NCBI GenBank assembly: GCA_013407085.1 | Contig: JACCGJ010023935.1 | Span: 1 to 64,000, forward strand | DNA length: 64,000 nt | Direction: 5' to 3' | Source: Atriophallophorus winterbourni | Lineage: Eukaryota > Platyhelminthes > Trematoda > Plagiorchiida > Microphallidae | In this document: positions 11,824-23,972 of the stretch, one piece after another | Numbering within the stretch: the stretch's first letter is position 1 | How the letters are laid out: each line of letters begins with the position of its first letter | Notes under the pieces: generated by a model | What the model saw: only the letters and a program-made list of their open reading frames with translations | The model's database searches: none | What the model was told of the DNA's origin: nothing | Translations under genes and position numbers: made by a program

Positions 11824-12484
11824 TTGGTAACTCGAGGAACCTTCTCGCCTGGAACTTTGCCCACCATCATGAACGCCTATATAATTCCAACCATGGAACA
11901 TGCATCACAAGCTTGGACTCCGTGGTTAAAAAAGGATATAATATTGCTTGACAAAATATACCATCGCGCAACCAAACTCGTAAGAGGTTTCCGTAAACTA
12001 GCGTACGAGGAACGATTGAAAAAACTGAGGCTCCCCACTCCCCTCCAAAGAAGCCTTCGAAGCGATGTGATACTGACATATAAAATATTGAATACCCCAC
12101 ATCATCCCTTAAAACATTTATTCGAATACCGTGATTCACGTCATACACGCAGCCACTCAGCGACACTGCAAATTCCCCACTCCCGTATCAGCTGTCGCCG
12201 ATATTTTTATTGTGTACGTGTCTGTTTCCTTTGGAATTCCCTACCCGAAACTCTTGTCATCTCTCCCAGCATCGGAACGTTTATTCGAAATTTGGATACT
12301 TATTTGTTGCATAACGATTTGACGACACCTGCGTATTGATTCATGGTAACTATACAACTTGACTATACTTGACATTACATGTTTATTTTATACCTATTTC
12401 CTGAATGTATATTTACTATGATATGGTAATTGTGAAGCTATGTGCTTTTTGTGACCATAAATTCTTGAATCTTGAATCTTGAAC
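11824..12484 (+). pseudogene. 5'-truncated CR1-like LINE 3' end (tail type CTTGAAT)
   Basis: The frame 11824-12339 encodes the C-terminal region downstream of the reverse transcriptase (EHASQAWTPWLKKDI, YHRATKLVRGF, SCRRYFYCVRVCFLWNSLP). It is followed by a 120-bp 3' UTR with a hairpin AAGC-TATGT-GCTT, ACCATAAA, and a tail of three TTGAATC-like units (12462-12483). The palm is absent. The 55.2 and 62.7 kb copies have the same tail type. Confidence 0.85.
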
Positions 12485-13090
12485 AAAACAAACAACAATC
12501 AAACAATAATAATATTTGAAATCGTGTCGTTAGCATCTTTGAAGTACCACTCAAGACACATGAGTCTGCGATTCCCCAGGTTACTCACACCAATCTTTCA
12601 ACTAACAAATAGCTAAAAATCCGAAAAGAGAAATGTAAACAATAAAATTGCATCAAAGAATCTCTTTTTCAAGCTCCAGTTACTTCAACTTACGCAGGTT
12701 ACTCCCGATGCACGCAACACACAATGTTGTGTTCAAAATACTAAATATTTGAAAGACAATTGTAATGAATAACAGTTAAACCAAGATTGCTATATAGTTA
12801 AACTGGAAAATCAATACAAACATATGAATAAACGTTGTTTATTTGCAGACAGCAATGATCAAACTAAGTTTACATTTTTTCACATTGAGATCCCAAAGCC
12901 AAGTGTTCGCTTACATAGAAATTGCACGGCCATGCGTTCTATCAATAATATGTATGTAACATTTTATTGGGAAAATGAAACATTGAAAACGATTCTGAAA
13001 AACGATACTTTTGAATAGATATTCAGAATTGTTCGGATGTACATATTTTCGCTCCTTTACACCTGCTATTGAAACAGCGTTCGACATTCA
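12485..13090. other. Intronic sequence, nothing recognised
   Basis: AT-rich; the short frame 12824-13018 has no motif I know. Confidence 0.35.
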
Positions 13091-13094
13091 TAAT

Positions 13095-14045
13095 GCAAAG
13101 AAAATTTGAGTGGAATCGGTTAGAGTAGTTTTTGGGTAACGTTTCACATGTGACGTAGAAGCTTCGTCAGACCAAGGTTGATAGTCAGGACAGGGAACAT
13201 GGCTAAGTAGTAGTCTAACCCCACCACTGATTTGACCTTACCTCTAAACAGTCCATAGTACGCTCACAGTGTGTCAGGTCTCGTAGGCATGACAAGGATC
13301 TGTGGTTGATTTGCCTACTAGTGTGTATCTACATCAATCTAATACAAGTGAATACGGTCAAGGTCGGTTGACACAGTGGTCCACATCCGTAAAAGTACAT
13401 AACATACGGGGCTAAGTATAATCTATTTTTGAAGAAAAACAAAAATCTAATCAACTAGTAGGTATAAGGTGAATGTTATATCTGTGAGTTTGACAGAACA
13501 CAACCGTAACTGAACTCGTGTATTTAACGAACGAACCACAAAGTTAGCGAGCTAACTAATATCCACAGTTCGCCAAGCACAATTTAAACTCACGATCGAT
13601 CTTGATTCGAGATTAATCGAGAGTTGGCCCACTACCTATACAACAGTGAATAACAACTATTTACCTTCTCATCAGTGCCGAGCGCCAGATTGTGGAGATA
13701 TCTACCCCATCCACCTTATTGACCGCCAATCGACCTGCCTTGGCAATTTCGACCGCCCCACATGTAGGCGTTCGCTATATGGTTTAATACCGCGTCTCAA
13801 TATTTCCACATTGTCTAGTTCGACGCTGTCGTACATTTCTAAAACGTGCTCCGCGAAGGCGGAATCACGAATAATGGACTGATATTCCCTCGCATCCCGG
13901 GGCTGTCTCCGGACACGCTTTCAGTGTTCTGCGATTCTAGTATTAACTTCCCTGAAAGTCTGCCCAACGTAAACACCCGAACGGTCCTTACAGTTGATTC
14001 TGTAGATGCTGTTCGTAGTGCTAGATAAAGGTGTCTTATCATTGG
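13095..14045 (-). pseudogene. Penelope-like element family 2, endonuclease plus 3' end
   Basis: On the minus strand (14045 to about 13630) the translation contains a GIY-YIG endonuclease. It starts with NDKTPLSSTTNSIYRINC, continues with GVYVGQTFREVNTRIAEH, one stop, KRVRRQP, then IIRDSAFAEHVLE and VEILRRGIKPYSERLH. This order (C..C, Y.GQT, TR..EH, AEH) fits the endonuclease attached to Penelope reverse transcriptases. Downstream is non-coding sequence ending in a hammerhead (13136-13174) and a terminal block TCCACTCAAATTTTCTTTGC (at 13095-13120). The reverse transcriptase part is missing; the copy breaks at 14045. Confidence 0.78.
13136..13174 (-). ncRNA. Penelope-like element hammerhead, weak stem II
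   Basis: Minus strand: GGT (stem I), CTGACGA, an extra A, GCTT start of stem II, GTGAAAC, GTT, then ACC (stem I). The core boxes are intact and stem I has three pairs. The 3' strand of stem II has drifted (ATGT instead of AAGC), so folding is doubtful. Compare the better copy at 58081-58120. Confidence 0.65.
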
Positions 14046-14140
14046 TGTGCATCAGAACCGATAGGACGAAGATTCTGTGTTAGAAGTGAAACGTTACCCG
14101 AAATCCGATGTAACCGATTCCACTCAAATTTTCTTGCATG
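14046..14140 (+). mobile_element. Opposite-oriented family-2 Penelope terminus
   Basis: GAAACGTTACCCGAAA and CGATTCCACTCAAATTTTCTTGCAT repeat, on the plus strand, the terminal sequence that the neighbouring element carries on the minus strand. The hammerhead 5' box reads AGGACGAAG instead of CTGACGAAG, so it is inactive. The two termini point away from each other around the break at 14045. Confidence 0.6.
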
Positions 14141-14590
14141 TCTATAGAATGGAAAATGATCGTATTCCGAAAGATCTACTCTATGGTGAGTTGCAATTAG
14201 GAAGTCGACCATTGGGCAGACCGCACTTGCGGTACAAAGACGTTTGCAAAAGAGACATGAAAGCTTTTGGCATTGACCCTGGGAAGACCTTGCTCTTGAT
14301 TGCTCACTTTGGAGGCATTGTTTAAAGCGTCGTCTGCAAGCTGTGGAGGAGCAGATAGAGCTCTTGGTAGCTGAATGCAGATCACGCCGCCGGCGTGCAA
14401 CTGATGCAATACAACCGAGTTCTGACCATCGTAGCAAGCGCTGCAGGAGAGATTCTTTCTCCCGAATTGGACTGTTTAGTCATTAAAAAAGCGGTAAAAC
14501 ATTAAAATGTATGCGATTGTGATGTACATTCATGGTCGACATCGACCGAAGGAGGCCAACAGCAATCAATACACGATCGGTCCCAAACGT
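14141..14590 (+). pseudogene. RTE-like LINE 3' fragment (copy 1)
   Basis: Translation in shifting frames gives MENDRIPKDLLYGELQLG, SRPLGRPHLRYKDVCKR and GIDPGK, then a decayed C-terminal zinc-finger region. The end is TGTGATGTACATTCATGGTC then CGACCGAAGGAGGCCAACAG. It begins exactly at the end of the Penelope terminus, which suggests insertion or recombination there. Confidence 0.7.
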
Positions 14591-14714
14591 ATTCCAATCG
14601 ATTGCCGGTTAGATATTCATGTTATAACTCTTCAAAACCGGAGCACAAACGTCTGAATACTAGCTGTGTATTTCATCAATTGATTACAACTCCTAATTAC
14701 GATACAGCGATAAA

Positions 14715-14940
14715 GCACGTGGCTGCTGAACGCAGATCACGCCGCCGGGGTGCAACTGACACCGATCGACCAAATTCTGCGTATCATTGCGAGCGCTGCT
14801 GGAGAGATTGTTCTTCCCGAATCGGACTGTTTAGTCATTTAAAAAGCTGTATAACACGAAACAAATCATGCGATTGTGATGTACATTCATGGTCGACATC
14901 AACTGGAGGAGGCCAACAACAATACAATTCATAGTGCAAG
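14715..14940 (+). pseudogene. RTE-like LINE 3' fragment (copy 2)
   Basis: This second 3' end in the same orientation has a well kept C-terminal zinc finger (CERCWRDCSSRIGLFSHLKS, i.e. C..C...H....C). It ends with the same TGATGTACATTCATGGTCGA block as copy 1, about 350 bp downstream. Only the last part of the element is present. Confidence 0.72.
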
Positions 14941-15214
14941 CCTGCGGTCGATAATGCTCATATATTTTAACTAATAGGGAAATGGTAAATCAAGATGCGT
15001 GACGCATTGTTAATGCACGTTGCATACGAGAGTTTTCGCACATCCGCTGCTCCGCAGCAATTCAATCAATATTGCAGATGCGCCAAGGGCATGATATTGA
15101 TTTCGTATATATTCTTATTTACATGAGCATCTTGTGTAGTTTGAAACATGCACTAGCGCTAAAATGTTGTACTAAACGTATCTTGTCGAAAGTTGAAGAG
15201 TACATCTGATCTTC

Positions 15215-15620
15215 CGTTGAAAATATAAATATAGTTCAACATGAAAAATCGGTATATGCATGCACTTCCATCACACACACACACACCACGACCGGTTTCG
15301 TGCTGTTTGCACTCACCAGGTCGGGGCAGTCGGATCAAGATCCGCATCATTACAAACCGTAGAAGAATGATAAACAAGTTGTGCTTGTAAGCCAATGTTT
15401 TATATGTTTGACACGACCAACCTGTTTATTCACATGAGTCAACACTCGTGGATTGGGTTAAACCCATGAATTTGATACAATATTCCCGACTGCATACATT
15501 TCAATCTCACACACATTTATCAACCGGTTTCGTTCTGTGTGCACTCATCGGGTAACTACAGTGCGATCAGGATCCGCATGCCTTGCAAGTGTATCGGCGA
15601 TAATTTTCTAAACATCCCAT
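15215..15620 (-). mobile_element. Hammerhead repeat tandem dimer, subfamily 1
   Basis: Two minus-strand ribozyme regions lie 242 bp apart (ACCGGTTTCG at 15291 and 15533), so nearly two units stand head to tail. The first has core CTGGTGA (A to G, probably inactivating) with intact GTGC/GCAC and GAAACCGGTC. The second has CCGATGA and GTGC/GAAC. The array form matches a retrozyme, but both ribozymes look damaged. Confidence 0.72.
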
Positions 15621-16685
15621 CCTAAATCTGAGTTCCAATTACTTTGCGTGCTCATAGCCAATATTATATACTGACAGTTTCAGTACGTTGCATAAAATGA
15701 TAATGAACAAATTTTGTATCAAGTCAAATTTTCAATTAAATTATGTTTCTCATCAACTGCAATGAGTTCGCCGCTCAATAGCAAGAAATCGCAGGTTTGT
15801 ATACCATTGCGGTCACAAGGTTTGTGAGAACATGATTAAATGAACATCATTGCCATATCAGATGTGTCAAAAACCCTCAGTAATAGTCGCGCACCTGTAA
15901 AAGTAATTAATGTTGCATTGTGTTAATTTATATGTTTTACTCTATCCGGCGATAGCCTCAAGACGAACGAACCTTAGCGGCTTCGCTACGAGAGGTGTGT
16001 GAGATCCACTGAAATGGAATGTTTGATTAACTTTGACATTTGTCGTTTAATGTCATTGAGTAACAAATTTCTCACAACTCTGAGAAGTGGTCCGGCAAAC
16101 AAAAATTCTCAAGAGTAGAACATATAGAGTGCGAAACTTTTAAAATTATACAAAGAGTTTGTTCTCTAACATATTTTGCTGTCTCGACCTGACCTGCGAA
16201 TAGACGCATACTATATCTCGTTTTGTTTGGATTGTATATGCTGTTTCTGCTGAAATGTATTTCTGCCGCAGGCCAATGGTAGTTCAAACAATCGCGGAAT
16301 AATTCAAAATATTCACAGTGATTTGGCTATCCTCACTGCAAATCAATCATCGATTGCTCATCGTATGCGTTGTTGATCTTCCGTAATGATTGCTCTGGTA
16401 TTATACAATCTCGAACCTTTCATTTTTAATATTACATTTTGAATTCTTACGAGCTTATTAAACTTTACTCAAATGTCAATGGTTTGTTGGTGCTACATCA
16501 TCATTATTATTGATCAAATGAGTTTTACTGAGGTCGAAATGGACCATCCTAGAAATTCAGCAGAATTCAGAATAAGGGATGCGTAAAAGACACGTGGTTT
16601 GAATTATTATTCTATCTTGCGTATAGGAGAGATCATCTGTGAATGGTCAAAGTTTTGTTCAAGAAATAGATTCGTTGAATCAGTA
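15621..16685. other. Intronic sequence, nothing recognised
   Basis: No gene or known repeat identified. Confidence 0.35.
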
Positions 16686-16689
16686 AACT

Positions 16690-16915
16690 GGAGGAAAGAT
16701 ATCGATTTCTTTATTGTATATCAAAGCTTATATCATCGAGCTGATAAACTCGTCCACGGTTATCAAAATACACTATACCGTAAGCGCATCTGGCGAGAGG
16801 ACCTGAAAACGTTTTCACAAACGAAAATGCGAGGCGATCTTATCCTTGCATACAAAGTACTTACTTCTGTTTCTCAACCACTGGATAACTTATTCAGAGT
16901 TCGAACCTTGCTTTT
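16690..16915 (+). pseudogene. Old CR1-like LINE C-terminal remnant
   Basis: The frame includes WRKDIDFF, YHRADKLVHGYQNTLYRKR and RGDLILAYKVL, matching the post-palm region of the other CR1-like copies (PWLKKDI..LL..IYHRATKLV.G; RGDLIL.YKIL..HPL..LF). Both ends have decayed beyond recognition. Confidence 0.6.
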
Positions 16916-17770
16916 ACCTCCAACTATTGATAAAATATCCCAGTCATTGGGTCCAATTTATTTTATTGGCAAACACATATCAATTGGCACTCATACTTAG
17001 ACTATGTGGTTTTGTTAAGTTAATCAAATTTTCACCTATAAATGTTGCTTCTTTTAACGCGTTAGCTATAGAACCACTGATCATCCGAAATTCTCGCTGA
17101 AATTAATTTTTCAACGTGTATCGATTGTTAAGAATTTCTCACTCAAATCGCTCCCGTTTTTGATAGTGGACGTATCGAAACAGATTTTCAACGCCACTGT
17201 GGTGACCTGAATAACACGCCAAGTCTCAGTTGTCCAAAATGTCAAAATAGGTGATTTGCGGCAGATCAACGCAAGACGTGGAGCAATCATTGTTCCCAGA
17301 ACCGGAAAACACATTTTTTAAAAAGAAAATGAACCTTGCGATTTTTGTCTGATAAAATGATAACAGATTGTTACTAACGCTCAATGAATTCGAAAAAAAG
17401 ATATCGTTTCTGCTAATTGTCCATTTTGAAACAACATCTTTGAAAATAGTTTATTGTGATTGGATGCAATCAAACTGATTTTGAAGAAATTGAATAAATG
17501 ATAACACAAAATTGGCCGCCAAATTTAATTTTGACGAATACCGAACCCGAATTCAATTTTCCAAAAACAGTCGTGGGTGGTAAAATAAAGCGAGATAAAG
17601 CTTCATATTCCGAAGCAAATCTACATAATCCAGTATTTGACAATTCTAATTTCGTGTAACCAAATTTCAAGAATCTAGTAATTTTCAAATTGAATAATCA
17701 ATTTGCTCCATTTTCCGGTATAATTTTCCATTGAATAAAATAATGTTTCTTCAAGCGTCTATATACTATA
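16916..17770. other. Intronic sequence, nothing recognised
   Basis: The minus frames at 17111-17314 and 17470-17688 were checked for cadherin and retroelement motifs without success. Confidence 0.35.
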
Positions 17771-17817
17771 TATGCAAAAAACTTCGAGTGCAAACGGTTA
17801 AAACAGGTTTTGGGTAA

Positions 17818-18033
17818 ACAAGTTGCGCTTGTATGAGGTACAGCAGGATCAGGATCCGCATGCGCTTGAAACAGTGGAAGAATGGTAAACAAGTTGCGAT
17901 TGTATACCATTGTTTGCCATTCTTCCGCTTTTTGAAGCGCATACGGATCCTGATGCTACTGTCCCTACCTGATGAGTGCAAACAGCACGAAACCGGTCTT
18001 GGGATGTGTGTGTGATGGAAAAACATGCAAATG
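17818..18033 (+). mobile_element. Retrozyme-like insertion nested in a Penelope copy
   Basis: A 216-bp insertion bounded by the 13-bp direct repeat AGGTTTTGGGTAA (17805-17817 and 18034-18046). In the uninterrupted PLE copies this sequence occurs once. The insertion is partly palindromic: the arm at about 17846-17892 is complementary to about 17909-17953. A plus-strand hammerhead follows. It is a foldback variant of subfamily 1. Confidence 0.82.
17963..18004 (+). ncRNA. Type I hammerhead ribozyme, complete core
   Basis: Stem I strand CCCTAC (17963-17968), CTGATGA (17969-17975), GTGC-AAACA-GCAC stem II, GAAA (17989-17992), ACCGGT stem III, cleavage after C17998, then TTGGGA. All core bases are present and stem II is perfect. 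Stem I has lost its first pair (T against C) and its sixth, leaving four central pairs, so activity may be reduced. Confidence 0.82.
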
Positions 18034-18540
18034 AGGTTTTGGGTAAGTTTACGCTTGTGATAGAAACTTCGGTTGAGCAAGGATCATAGTGCGGACAGCG
18101 AGCAAGCAAAGTAGAGGTCAACCGACCACCTCTGAATTGACTTTACCGCGAAACAGCCAACAGTGAGCCTAGGACGTCTCATGTCTCGTAAGTATGACCA
18201 GGATCAGTGGTAGATTTGACTAATGTATATCAATTGAATACACGTGAAGAGGATCAAGCTCATTAAGGTGAGGCCGTAATTGAAGAAAAATAAAAATCTA
18301 ATAAACTATCAGGTATAAGATGAATATGAGTTATTTATGTTCGCATCAGTGCTAAGTACCTGATTGTGGAGATCTCTGTCCCATCCAACTGATTATTTGC
18401 CTTATAATGTTCGACCACATCCGCAGAGATGGGTTAACCATATGGATGAAAGGCGTGTACTAACATTTACATATTGTTTAGAGCAACTTTATAGCATGGC
18501 GAATTCATGTTGAAGACAACTTTGAAAAATAGCTTTTCAC

Positions 18541-20745
18541 CATAAGATTTCGTTGTTTTCTTGCTGTTTATGATAATAAATAAAATGATCACATGTCATC
18601 TGATAATCAAACTTTGCCAACGAAACATAAGGGTGTCTTATTCACTCCCAATTCTACATGAATTTTCCTGTTTGTACTCAAAACAGGGAGGCCAATTACT
18701 TTGATAATTTTGTTAATAACTAACTTCTATTGTTCCTAAACAGACCAGTACTCGTTAATTTTCTGTTTTATTCGTAGAAATTCGATTTCTTCACACATAA
18801 CAAGCAAATTGGAAGACATACATTTCCAGTTCGCTTACTCTTTTCTTTTTATCACGCCCGTTCAAAATTTCGCCTTATGATTGGCATGTTTATTGATGCA
18901 TTAAGACATATTAGATAACCACCGTTGCGTCAGGAGCAATTGGTACAACTCGTGCTGATTAAAGTTAGCTTGACCATCAATCAATTGGTTCGCGCAACAC
19001 GATTGAGAAGGGCGCAATTTCATTTAAATTTAAAATTGATCGCGTCGAGTGCATGTATTAAAACAAATATTGGATACACGTGTAATCAATCCATTTAAAA
19101 ATGTTCGGATGGTAAGCTATAGAGTATAAGAGACAATTTCTTATATCACATGAACAAGTTCGAAATATTTAATGACAGTCACAATGGATTTTGTGTAGGC
19201 GTACAATTGAATAATTAGTGAAAGATTACTATGGTTACGCTATTCACACGTCTCAGAAATCAAGGACCTGAATTTGTCAAGAAAAAATCAATGTAGTGTA
19301 ATCAAATCAAAAGGTGGGGGAAGCATTCTATCCAATACATCACTTCGTATTATTGTTAGATATTTGATGGTATTTGAGGAAGATTCAAAGCTTACAGCCG
19401 AGTAAATGTATAATAATGACATTGACATAGCTGTATTAGAAAAATCAATATTCTATCAACCGTAACAATCTGATATAAAGTTAAATTGCAATTAACTATA
19501 GCAGAAAAGTTAAGAGGAGGTCTCATTCTAAGGTAACGCAAAACTATTAATTACAAAGGTATAATTTTATTAGTTCGAATTCTAGCATACTAACATTATT
19601 TCGCTAACTGGCATCCGAAAAACTATTAAAAAATTACGACCTTCAAAATAACTCGATAAATCAACAATCAGCATATACATGGGTTTTCATGAAGCCAAAT
19701 TTATGGACAAAAAGAAACATTAGTGTGCAAATTACTTTGGTCTATATGTCGTATCGTTCACAGCATAGCAAAAATGCCACAAGATACTTATCGACCCACA
19801 GTTATACTGCCAAAAATGTTGAAATGCAGCTTAAAATGCGTTGCCAATCGAATCGCAAGTATGTCACATTCAAAATTTACACAATTTTAACAACCTTAAT
19901 AGCTTTATAAGTAAAATATTTAAAAATTGGCTAAAATCATTAGACCACATACAGCGTTCACTGGCTAAGCTAAAAGCGTTTCTCACTAACACAAATCCAG
20001 CATTCACGCGGTTCTCTCAATCATTACCCGAAGTTATTTGAACTTTAGTAAAAGATTTTTGAAATATTGCTATAAAAAAGTTTGTCGATGTAGAATAAGC
20101 AGCTGGTGAAGTACATTTTTCCTTCTTGTCACGCTTTATGGAACGTCATGTAGGTGGTTTTCGCAGGTTTTTGACATGGGGCGAAAAACTTGTATGTTTT
20201 CACCGCACGAAGAGTGTGGCAGGCTGTCGCATTTATAATCTTAACCATGATTTGTACTTAAAGTAGTACTCGAAAACCACGTTGAAACGCAAGGGTAGCG
20301 GATGTAAGTAAGAATCCAGTTTTGACTTGCTATTTACCGTATATGCGGCATCACATGTGAATCTTAGGAGAATCTCCAATCGTTAATAAAACTGCTTTTA
20401 GCCGGTATGCAAGGACTTGGGATTGAAAATCATCATGTAAAAGACCGGAAATCTTTGATAACAGGACTGTATCTCCTCCAATCATTACTACTGAATGATG
20501 TTCGCATGAAATATTACATCATTTTACATATATTTGTCAAATCATTGCGGATAACATCTTGCTAGACAGTAACGCACTGGCAGAGAAGCTACAATCATGT
20601 TATGTTTACACTCTCGTGTCTTGGACGACTGTAAGTTTCCTGTAAAGAAAAAGATGATGCCATGCAGCGCGTGCGTTTTAAATACTTCCTAAACTGCTTT
20701 GACTGACATGTTCACCCTACTGCTACAGCACCGCTTATACTGACT
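18541..20745. other. Intronic sequence, nothing recognised
   Basis: AT-rich; no coding motif or known repeat found. The overlapping frames at 19689-20041 are unassigned. Confidence 0.35.
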
Positions 20746-20749
20746 TAGC

Positions 20750-21140
20750 CATGCGTACGGTACGGAGAATGGTCGTATTCCAAAATTTATGCTCTATGGT
20801 ATGTCGAACTCAGGAAGTCGATTTTTGAGAGGACCGTACTTGCTGAATTGGCAGGTGGTATGATAAAGAGCAATGAAAGCACTTGTCATTGACCATACTT
20901 TACACACGCTGTATAAAACGTCGTGTTCATCTGGGAGAATAGCAAACGACTGCTAAACACAGAACACACCGTCAGCGTAAAAATGCCACCGATCCGCCAA
21001 GTAAAGCGTTTCGAATGTGAATGCTGCATGAGAGATGGTTCCGCTTGAATCGTACTCTTTAGTCATCTCACACGCTGTAGAGCATAAACCCGACATGCGC
21101 TTGTGAAGATCATCCATGGTCTGCATTGACCGAGAATGAT
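20750..21140 (+). pseudogene. RTE-like LINE C-terminal remnant
   Basis: GGAGAATGGTCGTATTCCAA aligns with the GENGRIPK coding segment of better copies. Downstream the plus-strand translation FECECCMRDGSA then IVLFSHLTRC matches the C-terminal zinc finger (C..C.RD.S.RI.LFSH...C). Many substitutions and frameshifts mark it as an old fragment. Confidence 0.55.
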
Positions 21141-22780
21141 CGGTAATAAGAACAACCGTTTTGGCTATGAGGGGAAATAGGGAAATCACGTATACCAATT
21201 TCGTAATCGCTGCAGGATTTAAACATAGACCGTTTGATTAAAAGTCAAACGGCATATCCGTTTTTGCCACCGCAGCCAATTATTATCCATTGTGATGCAA
21301 TAATTTATTTCGTGAAATACTTTCTTTAAAAGGTATTTTGATAATGAGACGAGGTTAACGACTTGACTTGCAAGCAGATAGCGCGATAGCAATAGGAAAA
21401 AATAGCTGAGATCGATAATAGACATCTCATCAAGATAAAAATGAAGGCGAAATTACGATTAATATAATCTACGTGTCCGAATGTTAATAATTGTCATGCT
21501 TGTCACCTCTCAATCGTTTTCGCGTGTATTACGAATTTATTAGCATATGTTAGTGAATATAAATTTGTAACTGAATATCAGCACATTAGCTAACACAAAT
21601 ACAACTTTACGGTCAGTTGGAATTATGCGTTATACCTCTCGGAATAATACATCTAAGTATGGCCTTAATAAAGCTAAGGCCCAAGGAATCGGCTTCATTG
21701 TTTTGAATGAGACTTTGAGAAAAGTTTGCATTCGAAATTCATCTTTAGATCCATTTAGAACATCAAAAACCTACCGAGTGGATGACACAGATAATTTGAT
21801 AGAGTTTACCACCAAATTTCTGATAATAGAAATAACCGAGTTGCACCCTAGTGAATTCTAATAGAATAAAAGACCCCAAACTCTCCATAATGGCTGGAAA
21901 TTTTCGCACTGAAATATTTGAATTGCCAAAAAATATTTGCTTGCTTATTGTGAATTTGTAGATCAATGCTGGTACACAAAACGGGCGTGTTCGTATTATT
22001 CGTGAAAATTCTTTGTCGCGCGATGATAATGGGAATTAGTCAAGTGGAAACAGATGATGTATAAACTATTGATTTTATCCACTTGGTGTATGTTTCATCG
22101 ATTTACATTGATTATTTTGTTGATACTAAGAAGTTGACTTTGGAAATTTCCGAGTGAAGAATAATTCAAAAATTTGGTTTCGCGTTTTAAATAAGGAAAA
22201 AATAATGGTTTTATTATTAGAGTAGAAATACTTCATTCTGAGTATTTTCAAAACATTCACTTAATAAATCTTGAATAGAATCCGTCTGTTTGGACATGTT
22301 TTTTGAGTTCTACCAGCATGGATAATTTATTATAATAATATCTAAACCTCTTTGTGTAAATTTTATCCGAAAATTGTGTCTATTTAAAGAATGATTCACC
22401 TATACGCATATTGCTTTTGCCCGGGTAAATTTTTCAACACGCGTCTCGCGTTTTGACACAGATTTGTTCTCAAAAAGTAGCTGATGAGTTTAAAATATCT
22501 GCTACATTATACTAAAATTAGGTCAAGCACTTTATTCGTTCATCAATAGTCTGCCACAATCTGGGTTATGACATATCGAACAAAAGAAACAACTTGTAAG
22601 GGTCAATACGATAATCAATTATTTGATTGTGATTTTAGTTTAAACGCTAATTTTCGAATGGTTCACAAACGATTTATTAATAATATGAACTAGTTTCGAA
22701 TGACGCATTGTGATCCTCATGCTAATGGCATTTACACAACTTAGCAGGCTGTTCGCCGGACTTATGTGTATTGAGTCATT
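21141..22780. other. Intronic sequence, nothing recognised
   Basis: The frame 21625-21861 (78 codons) shows no motif I recognise. Confidence 0.35.
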
Positions 22781-22784
22781 GAGC

Positions 22785-22850
22785 GAGAATCACATTGTAA
22801 TTCAGTAATCGAACATCATGGTTCGTTGTACCAAAATTCTTTAACAGTAT
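22785..22850 (+). mobile_element. Subfamily-2 hammerhead repeat fragment
   Basis: GAGCGAGAATCACATTG and GAACATCATGGTTCGTTGTAC match the conserved non-ribozyme part of subfamily 2. Confidence 0.45.
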
Positions 22851-23972
22851 CTTCAAATTGTAACTTTATTTACTATTCTTCTGATGTCTTATGGCATATG
22901 GAACCGAATCTCATTTTCTCTGCTCAGAAATTGAATAAATTGTGTTATTGCTGGGATGTGAAAAACCCATGTATTGCTTATTTGTGAGCACCGTGAGCGA
23001 TTGACCAGAAACCACAAAGTGAGACTGTGTTTAAACTTATCTGTTCATATGAAGAACCCGTATTATCACCAACTAAAAATGGTAACTCCGAACCATGAAC
23101 ACCGTTTCACATTCTAGAACTTATTTTTCGATGATGAAAGGAAACAATAAAACACTAAGCCGAGATGAATAAATCATGTTTACAGATATATAATTCGATG
23201 ATCCTGTTAAAGTGATAGACAATTTTGAAACGGCTGAGACACGCAGTGCATTCAGACGATGAAGGTATACATTTCTAGAGGACACCCACACTCCCTAATC
23301 CGTTTACATCCGTTTAGATGGCTCGGAGAAATGTTCAGTTGCTGTTGTTGATCTCATCATTTTCACAGATATGTATTGCCACAATATGTAAGCAAACTCA
23401 CTAACGTTGAAAATCAATTTGGCAATGCGAATAAACGTATATATGGCAGAACTCAATTAAATTTTACCGCTTTCTTCCGATCTGGTGATTAATACGCTGA
23501 TGCTCACATGAGTTCTCGCGTTCTGAAATGGTTACAGCAAACATTTCTCCGTAATGCTTTAAAATATTTTTTTGAATATTTAAATAATTAATGACAACCA
23601 TGAAAGCTTGCAAGTTTATTTCCCAAACAGCAGCATCGAAGCATACGTAGAATATCTATCGATTTTCCAAGAAATAAATTTTAATTCAACAGTATATTTG
23701 GGTGCAGGAGAGCTCTGTTTATTTTTATTCACAATATAACAATACAATTTTCCGATCAAAGTATTTAAAAGTTAACCTTTGATTATTTTATTAATTCGTT
23801 TTTTCGTTTATCATTAAACTTTTCACCCAAGATTTTTGGCAAGAGTTCTCCGTGCAATAAAACTCAAAAATTGAAACCTTTCTGCAATTTAAACGAAACT
23901 GCTAGTTGCACCACTCCTGGATACATATGGCAAACTAAACAAACATATAACACATACAGAATGCCAACTTAC
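22851..23972. other. Intronic sequence, nothing recognised
   Basis: Sequence immediately 3' (minus sense) of exon 2; no further cadherin exon was found by eye. Confidence 0.35.

Larger units (their letters stand above)
17775..18540 (-). pseudogene. Penelope-like family 2 remnant, interrupted
   Basis: This remnant is homologous to the 13.1-13.9 kb copy: the terminal block near 17780, a decayed hammerhead near 18047-18075, then the 3' non-coding region and the distal endonuclease coding part (18340-18500). The GIY-YIG core itself is not recognisable. A 216-bp hammerhead repeat is inserted at 17818-18033, with duplication of PLE sequence on both sides. Confidence 0.65.

Noticed and set aside
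12131..12322. Extra frames over the LINE at 11.8-12.3 kb on both strands
   Set aside because: Overlap the real LINE frame and have no motifs of their own.
14039..14437. 132-codon minus-strand frame, and similar frames opposite the other RTE-like copies (41368-41616, 44859-45230)
   Set aside because: Antisense shadows of RTE-like coding sequence.
17111..17314. Minus-strand frame considered as an additional cadherin exon
   Set aside because: No EC repeat pattern, no convincing splice sites in the right phase.
6088..23972. A small missing cadherin exon between exons 2 and 3
   Set aside because: Searched for ATDxDxG and IDxxTG patterns on the minus strand without success; exons 2 and 3 are phase-compatible and align as one EC repeat when joined directly.
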